From: Sulfopaludibacter sp035606355
GTDB taxonomy: Bacteria; Acidobacteriota; Terriglobia; Bryobacterales; Bryobacteraceae
Length of the DNA stretch: 64,000 nucleotides
Reading direction: 5' to 3'
NCBI GenBank assembly: GCA_035606355.1
Contig: DATNFO010000074.1
Coordinates: 49,477-113,476, forward strand
How positions within the stretch are numbered: position 1 is the first letter of the stretch; each line of letters starts with the position of its first letter. This document shows, one piece after another, positions 58,273-64,000 of this stretch. The notes under the pieces are model-generated. The model saw only the letters and a list, made by a program, of their open reading frames with translations, did not search any database and was not told the origin of the DNA. Both the position numbers and the translations under genes were made by a program.

Positions 58273-60399
58273 ATGCGCACCCTTGCGGTGTTGGCTTTCG
58301 CGCCCATTCTATGGGCACAGGAGCCCGGGGCGGCAGTCACGCTGCGCCTCATCGATTCGCACGCCTTTCATCAGGGTGAGATCGTCAAAACGGAACTACA
58401 TTTGCCGCCGCAGTCGGAGCGGTGGTATTTCGCGGGCTTCCTGCTGGATCCACCATCGGATTGCGGAACGCTTGCGAAGCCTTGCTTTCTCCGCTTGCCC
58501 GGTGGTGTTTCGTCGGGCCACTTTGGAAGACCGGACGTAGCGCCCCCATTGAATAGCTACATACCGCCGCTTCAACCTGGTCACTATCGCGTAGCCGCCG
58601 TTGCGCGGCAAGGAAACACGCAGGCGCAGTTGGTTTCCAACTGGGTAGAGATGCAGGTTGTCGCCGCCAATGCGTCCTGGATCAGGAACACAATCGCAGC
58701 ATGTGTGGCGACGATCCAAGCGCAAGCGAATGGCGCCGAAAGTTATCAGGCGCAGGAGGAAGCGGCGGAGCAACTCTCGTTCCTGGATGCGCCGGAAGCG
58801 TGGGCCGCATCTTTGGACCTGCTCCCGAAATCGGAGGGCGTGCTTCTGACGGGCTTGCTCCTCGGCCATCCGCAAGCGCGCGTTTGCGAGTTGATGGGGG
58901 ACAGGGTGGCCGCGCCGAAGCAGTCTGTTTCCACGGCGTATTTGTACCGGCTGAGCGAGGCTTGCGCCGCTGCGCATTTACCGCCCCCTCCAGTGAAGCC
59001 GGCGGTTCGTCCCATGGCGGGGGTCATTTCGGCTGCGCCTCCGCAGAACGCCGCGGTTGCCGCCCCCGATCCGGAGATGCAAGCCTGGGCCGGGAAGCAT
59101 CGCGCCTATACAGAGGGCGTGATGAACGATGCCGCCGCCAGGCTGGCCGCGAGTCTGGATACAAAGCAGGGCAGCGCAAAGTGGGATGCCGTCGCCACGC
59201 TGCTGCAGCGGATCTCGCAAGTACGAGTAAACCGGCCGCCGGAGCCCGACCCGGCGTGGATTCCGCAACTGTCGCGCGTCTTCGTGCAGAATTACGCGAG
59301 TCTCGATGTGCCGCGCAGGCAGTATCTGCTGGATATGTACGCTTCCACCATCGAGAGTCCGGACGTGGCTCCGCTGCTCGAAAGCGTGCTCGACCAGTGG
59401 AAGCCCGGGGATTATTACGAGCCCCCGCAGTCGGCGATTCGGTCGCTGGTGCGCATCGATCCGGCGCGCGGACGCGCCCGCATTTTGGCCGAGTTGTCCA
59501 AGGACAAGACGTGGCTGCAGACGGATTCCCTGGAACTGCTTCCGCCTTCCGCCGTGCGGCCGATGGACAACGCGCTGATCGATGCATTGGCGCGCGCGCA
59601 GCGGCCGGGCGGGTGGAACGTCCAGTTGAGCATGGCGGCCATCGCGCGATATGCCACGCCCAAGGCGCTCCCGCGCATCCGCGCGATTTACGAATCGCAG
59701 CAAACTCCGTGCCAGCCGGAACTGGTGGCGTACTTCGTGCGCGTGGATCCGGAGTACGCGGACCGCATCTTCCATAGCCATCCATGGGACATGCACGCGG
59801 AGCCCCCGCCTTGCACGCTGCAGATCTTCGAGCGCACGTCGCGGCTGGCGATGGGCCCGCCGCTTGAGAAGTATCTCGCCGCATACCTGATGCACGGCGA
59901 CGTTCACGTGAAGAGCACGGCCGCTCGCATTTTACAGCGCTACGGCACTGCGGCCGCGGCTCCCGCGCTTTGGGATGCGCTGCGATACTTTCACGAATAT
60001 TGGGAGGGCAAGGACGCGGAACTGGAGAAATCCGGCGAAAACCTGAACCTGGAGTCCGAATTGCGGAATGCCATCGCGAACGGGCGAGGGTGGCTGGTGA
60101 TGGAACCGGATCTGCACCTGATCGAAGCGCTGTGCACGTCCGGGCGCTGCGTCCAGGAGACCCGGCAGAATCTGGCGTCGTTTCCGGAGCCGCTGCGGAT
60201 CGAGATATCGACGGGCGGTCCGTATGGAGCGATGGGGAGCGTCGCGCAGTATTTCGGGCTGGAATCGGTTGCGGCCGTCGAAGCCAAGTTGGCGCAGTAT
60301 CCGCGCGGCACGCATTTCACGTTGCGGGCGCCCGGTAATCTGGTCAACGAGCTCCGGCGATTTGCTCTGGAAAAAGGACTGATCGTCACGACGCTTTAG
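58273..60399 (+). CDS. Large secreted protein of unknown function, HEAT-like middle
   Basis: A 708-residue exported protein (signal TLAVLAFAPILWAQ) that I do not recognise. The N-terminal ~150 residues look like a beta sandwich (VTLRLIDSHAFHQGEIVKTE, IPPLQPGHYRVAAVARQG). A proline-rich linker (LPPPPVKPAVRP) leads to a helical part with HEAT-like pairs, for example ALPRIRAIYESQQTPCQPEL and STAARILQRYGTAAAAPALW. Ten or so cysteines are scattered. Acidobacteria have many such proteins. It lies 63 bases after the propeller gene on the same strand. Confidence 0.75.
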   Translation: MRTLAVLAFAPILWAQEPGAAVTLRLIDSHAFHQGEIVKTELHLPPQSERWYFAGFLLDPPSDCGTLAKPCFLRLPGGVSSGHFGRPDVAPPLNSYIPPLQPGHYRVAAVARQGNTQAQLVSNWVEMQVVAANASWIRNTIAACVATIQAQANGAESYQAQEEAAEQLSFLDAPEAWAASLDLLPKSEGVLLTGLLLGHPQARVCELMGDRVAAPKQSVSTAYLYRLSEACAAAHLPPPPVKPAVRPMAGVISAAPPQNAAVAAPDPEMQAWAGKHRAYTEGVMNDAAARLAASLDTKQGSAKWDAVATLLQRISQVRVNRPPEPDPAWIPQLSRVFVQNYASLDVPRRQYLLDMYASTIESPDVAPLLESVLDQWKPGDYYEPPQSAIRSLVRIDPARGRARILAELSKDKTWLQTDSLELLPPSAVRPMDNALIDALARAQRPGGWNVQLSMAAIARYATPKALPRIRAIYESQQTPCQPELVAYFVRVDPEYADRIFHSHPWDMHAEPPPCTLQIFERTSRLAMGPPLEKYLAAYLMHGDVHVKSTAARILQRYGTAAAAPALWDALRYFHEYWEGKDAELEKSGENLNLESELRNAIANGRGWLVMEPDLHLIEALCTSGRCVQETRQNLASFPEPLRIEISTGGPYGAMGSVAQYFGLESVAAVEAKLAQYPRGTHFTLRAPGNLVNELRRFALEKGLIVTTL

Positions 60400-60441
60400 C
60401 TTAGCCACGCGGGTGCGCGGAAGTCATGGAATAGCGATACC

Positions 60442-61263
60442 ATGTCAAAAATGTGCCGCCTGCTTCTGACTCTTTTCGCGGTCGCCTTAACCGCGGCCCC
60501 GCAGCATGTCGATTTCCCGATTCTCAAGGAAGAGGTGCTCCGCGAACGGCTGCAACTGGCAACCCCGAAGAATGCTGAGCGTTTTAAACGGCTGAAGGAG
60601 CTATTTGCGAAGTCCGGGTGCGGAGACGCTTCCATGCACGAGCAGAAGGTTAGCGGGTCGAAGGAGCCTAACATCATCTGCGGCATCGACGCGCCCGGCG
60701 GCCATCCGAAAACGATCATCGTTGGAGCGCACTTCGACGCCGTTGGAGGGGACGGCGTCATCGACAACTGGTCGGGCGCCGTTCTGCTGCCGGCGCTTTA
60801 TGAGTTTACGGCGAAAGCGCAACGGCGGCACGCGTTCGAGTTCATCGGCTTCGCCGCCGAGGAGAAAGGGCTCCTGGGATCCAAATCTTACGTTCACTCG
60901 ATTCCAAAAGCGGAACGGGGAGAGATCGCCGCGGTAATCATTCTCGATTCTCTCGGTTTGACGCCTACCAAATGTTGGGTGCACGGTTCCACGAAGGACC
61001 TTGTGATAGCGGCGAACCGGCTCGCGGCGTCGATGAAACTCGACTTCCAGGAGGTCGACGTGGAGCAGGTCGGAACAACCGATTCGCAGCCGTTTCTTGA
61101 GGCGCATATTCCGGTGCTGTGCCTGCACTCCGTCACGCCTGAGACGTGGAAGGTGATCAACGGGAGCCGCGATGTGTGGTCGGCGGTGTCCTGGAAGGAT
61201 TACTACGATTCCCACAAACTGGTGTCGGCCCTGCTTCGTTATTTCGACGAAACGTTGCCTTAG
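60442..61263 (+). CDS. M28-family metallopeptidase, secreted
   Basis: A 273-residue zinc peptidase (aminopeptidase or QC-like). The signal is LLLTLFAVALTAAP. Zinc ligands and catalytic acids are in GAHFDAVGG (His, Asp), IDNWSGAVLLPALYEF (Asp), FAAEEKGLLGS (Glu-Glu), ILDSLG (Asp) and LCLHSVTPE (His). The order is that of M28 proteins with a co-catalytic site. Some relatives are glutaminyl cyclases, so peptidase activity should be tested. It converges with a hypothetical gene, 28 bases apart. Confidence 0.9.
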   Translation: MSKMCRLLLTLFAVALTAAPQHVDFPILKEEVLRERLQLATPKNAERFKRLKELFAKSGCGDASMHEQKVSGSKEPNIICGIDAPGGHPKTIIVGAHFDAVGGDGVIDNWSGAVLLPALYEFTAKAQRRHAFEFIGFAAEEKGLLGSKSYVHSIPKAERGEIAAVIILDSLGLTPTKCWVHGSTKDLVIAANRLAASMKLDFQEVDVEQVGTTDSQPFLEAHIPVLCLHSVTPETWKVINGSRDVWSAVSWKDYYDSHKLVSALLRYFDETLP

Positions 61264-61291
61264 CCGTCGGGCGCGCGCGGCGCGCGACTGC

Positions 61292-61765
61292 TCAACGGAC
61301 GTTCACAACAAACGCAATTCCCTGGTCCTTGTACTGCGCTGTAATCTGCCAGCAGCCGAGCGACGGCAGTGTCACCGACGAGGTGATGAACGGTCCCTTG
61401 CCGGAAATGAAGGCGTTGTTCGCGCCGTGGAAGATCAGCGGCTCGGAAGCGCCGTCCAACCTGCGCCCGGTGATCGTAAGAGGCGGGTGTACCCCTTCCT
61501 TCCAATCGTACACGCTGCTGAACCATACGATCTTCGGTTGCCGGTATCCCTGGTCCGTGTGCCTTTCGGACATCCACCGGCCCCTCTCGATGAGGGTCCA
61601 CAACTTCTCTGTTCCGAACCATATGCCGTGCATGCCCGGAAACGGCTCGGGGGAGTCGGACGCGATCGGGTGCGTTACCGGACAGGTAAAAGGGTCCGCG
61701 GCGGGTAAGAGGGGAAGGGAAAGACTAATCGCTGCTGCTATCGAAATCAGGCGGCAGGCGTGCAT
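61292..61765 (-). CDS. Hypothetical secreted protein
   Basis: A 157-residue exported protein (signal LISIAAAISLSLPLLPAA) with no family that I can name. The mature part is beta-rich, with GMHGIWFGTEKLWTLIER, HPPLTITGRRLDGASEPLIF and SVTLPSLGCWQITAQYKDQG; two cysteines could form a disulfide. The last block recalls an Ig-like fold found in small Acidobacteria proteins. It is on the minus strand, 11 bases downstream of the VWA gene, so may be read through from the AAA/VWA operon. Confidence 0.75.
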   Translation of the reverse strand: MHACRLISIAAAISLSLPLLPAADPFTCPVTHPIASDSPEPFPGMHGIWFGTEKLWTLIERGRWMSERHTDQGYRQPKIVWFSSVYDWKEGVHPPLTITGRRLDGASEPLIFHGANNAFISGKGPFITSSVTLPSLGCWQITAQYKDQGIAFVVNVR

Positions 61766-61776
61766 ATTAGTCTCGT

Positions 61777-63012
61777 TTAATGGATTGTCCTTGTCTTCCT
61801 GTTCATATAGTCCATGAGTAAGTACTGGCCCAACGTGTACGGCGTAGTGAAATACGCCTTACCCCGGCAGATCTCAGTTACTTTCTGCACGAAGTTGACT
61901 AACCCGTAATCGCTGGCGAGCATGAACGTGTTAATCAAAATCCCCTGCTTCTTGCAGCGGTTAACCTCTTCGAGAGTGCGGCTGATCACCAGCGGATCCA
62001 GTCCGAAGGCATTCTTGTACATGCGGCCGTCTTCCAGCGTGAGGCAGCTCGGCTTGCCGTCGGTGATCATAATGATCTGCCGCATGTCTTTGCGCTCCTG
62101 ATTCAGGAGGCGCTGCGCGAGAATCAGTCCGTCGCGCGTGTTGGTGTAATACGGACCTACCTGCACGCGTGCTAACTGGCTGAGCGCGAGCTCTTCCGCG
62201 GTATCGTGAAACAGCACGCAGCGGAGGCTATCGCCCGGATACTGCGTGCGAATCAGATGCGCGAGTGCGAGCGCCACCTTCTTTGCCGGAGTGAAACGAT
62301 CCTCGCCGTAAAGAATCATGCTGTGGCTGCAATCCAGCATCAGCACCGTGGCGCAGGAGCTTTGATATTCGCACTGGTGGACGTGCAGGTCGCTGTAGTC
62401 CATGTCCAGCGGAACCTTTGCGCCTTCCCGGCGGATCGCGGAGAAGAGCGTCTCGCTGACGTCGAGATTCAGGGTGTCCCCGAACTCATATTGCTTCGAC
62501 GAGCCGGAAGCTTCGATGCCCGTGGCTAAGTCGCGCGTATCGTGGCGCCCGAAGCTGCTCTTGCCGAGCGACCCGAGTAAGTCCTTCAGCGTCTTGAAGC
62601 CCAGAAAATCGAGCGACTTATCGGTAACTTCGAATTTTACCTTAGTATCTTTTCCATCGCCCATTCCGGGCGCCTGCTGTTGCTGCTCTCCGGCCTCGCC
62701 GATGCTGATCTGGCCTTCATCCACCATCTTCTGAATCAGGTTATCCAGCAGTTTATCCATCTGCTCCTGACTCATGTTCTGGAGGCGCTCCATCATTTCC
62801 TGAAGGCTCTGGTCGTCGAATAGCTTGCCCTGTTCGAGCGCCTGTTGAATGGCGTTCTTCAGGTCCTCGAGCGTGTGCTGGTTCCACTCGCTGAAGGGCA
62901 TGTACTGGCTGTTGAAGCCGCTTTCCAGAAGAAAATCGCTGAGGGCCTGCAGCAGGTCCTCGGCCCCGATCCCCATGTCCTCGCCGGTGTATTTCGAATA
63001 GCGAATCTTCAT
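61777..63012 (-). CDS. VWA-domain protein paired with a MoxR-type AAA ATPase
   Basis: A 411-residue cytoplasmic protein. The N-terminal part is helical and Gln-rich (LEDLKNAIQQALEQGKLFDD, MVDEGQISIGEAGEQQQQA). The C-terminal von Willebrand A domain has an intact MIDAS, VLMLDCSHSMILYGEDRF, with a later Thr/Asp in IIMITDGKPSCL. It starts five bases after the stop of the AAA gene. In related pairs (MoxR/CoxD/chelatase-like with VWA) they act as a chaperone that loads metal or remodels a target; the client here is unknown. Confidence 0.9.
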   Translation of the reverse strand: MKIRYSKYTGEDMGIGAEDLLQALSDFLLESGFNSQYMPFSEWNQHTLEDLKNAIQQALEQGKLFDDQSLQEMMERLQNMSQEQMDKLLDNLIQKMVDEGQISIGEAGEQQQQAPGMGDGKDTKVKFEVTDKSLDFLGFKTLKDLLGSLGKSSFGRHDTRDLATGIEASGSSKQYEFGDTLNLDVSETLFSAIRREGAKVPLDMDYSDLHVHQCEYQSSCATVLMLDCSHSMILYGEDRFTPAKKVALALAHLIRTQYPGDSLRCVLFHDTAEELALSQLARVQVGPYYTNTRDGLILAQRLLNQERKDMRQIIMITDGKPSCLTLEDGRMYKNAFGLDPLVISRTLEEVNRCKKQGILINTFMLASDYGLVNFVQKVTEICRGKAYFTTPYTLGQYLLMDYMNRKTRTIH

Positions 63013-63017
63013 GGCGA

Positions 63018-64000
<983 letters not shown>

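Overview
The window reads as a stretch of a high-GC acidobacterial chromosome, most like the Solibacter/Bryobacter group. This placement rests on family content, not on a search: a VWFA-related protein of the type named for Acidobacteria, an ADOP-type ABC permease, an Oar-like TonB receptor with a carboxypeptidase-regulatory N-terminus, an X6-type ECF sigma factor, a kinase-TPR protein, PEP-CTERM proteins, and a dispersed palindromic repeat in five intergenic regions. I saw no rRNA, tRNA, CRISPR array, prophage or insertion sequence.

Layout. 1-1594 (minus): a family 4 glycosyltransferase, then the 5' part of lpxD. 1605-8691 (plus): a nearly complete histidine operon, hisI-hisG-hisD-hisC-HAD-hisB-hisH-hisF-hisA, with many stop/start overlaps. 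It is preceded by a previously unlisted 22-codon leader peptide containing HHRHHH and by a terminator/antiterminator pair, which is a textbook-like ribosome-mediated attenuator. A HAD phosphatase sits where histidinol-phosphatase is needed; hisE is absent. 8775-15257 (minus): an ABC exporter, YdcF protein, membrane protein, CDP-alcohol phosphatidyltransferase, galactokinase, small membrane protein and sodium:solute symporter, closely packed and probably largely co-transcribed. 15408-15906: a perfect-looking sigma-54 promoter in front of two small unknown proteins.

16000-28190 is a secreted and signalling region: a PEP-CTERM remnant, glutamine cyclotransferase, polysaccharide deacetylase, Ser/Thr kinase-TPR protein, di-heme peroxidase-like cytochrome, ECF sigma factor, PQQ-type sugar dehydrogenase, and a 1215-residue subtilase with three malectin-like domains. 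28329-36146 holds an unknown protein, an ArsB-like permease, a methyltransferase, a two-component system with a nested palindromic operator, and a large Oar-like outer-membrane protein. 36272-38174 holds a cytochrome b / Mo-oxidoreductase / cytochrome c redox group. 38209-42164 has an SDR, an O-antigen ligase-like protein, a VWFA protein and a small protein. 42224-45127 has a second HisC-type aminotransferase overlapping 4-hydroxyphenylpyruvate dioxygenase, then a VapBC-type toxin-antitoxin pair with a clear operator. 45132-64000 has a tandem alpha/beta hydrolase, an ADOP permease, a PEP-CTERM protein, a YfhO-like/NarX-like/NarL-like operon, a cytochrome c, a GT39-like protein, a beta-propeller protein, an unknown 708-residue protein, an M28 peptidase and a MoxR-type AAA plus VWA pair cut by the window edge.

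The most interesting signals are regulatory or non-coding: the his attenuator, the composite palindromic repeat family with apparent compensatory changes in its arms, the sigma-54 promoter with small ORFs, the 37-bp nested palindrome, and a recurring pattern of extended -10 boxes only 6-10 bases upstream of start codons, which suggests leaderless mRNAs.
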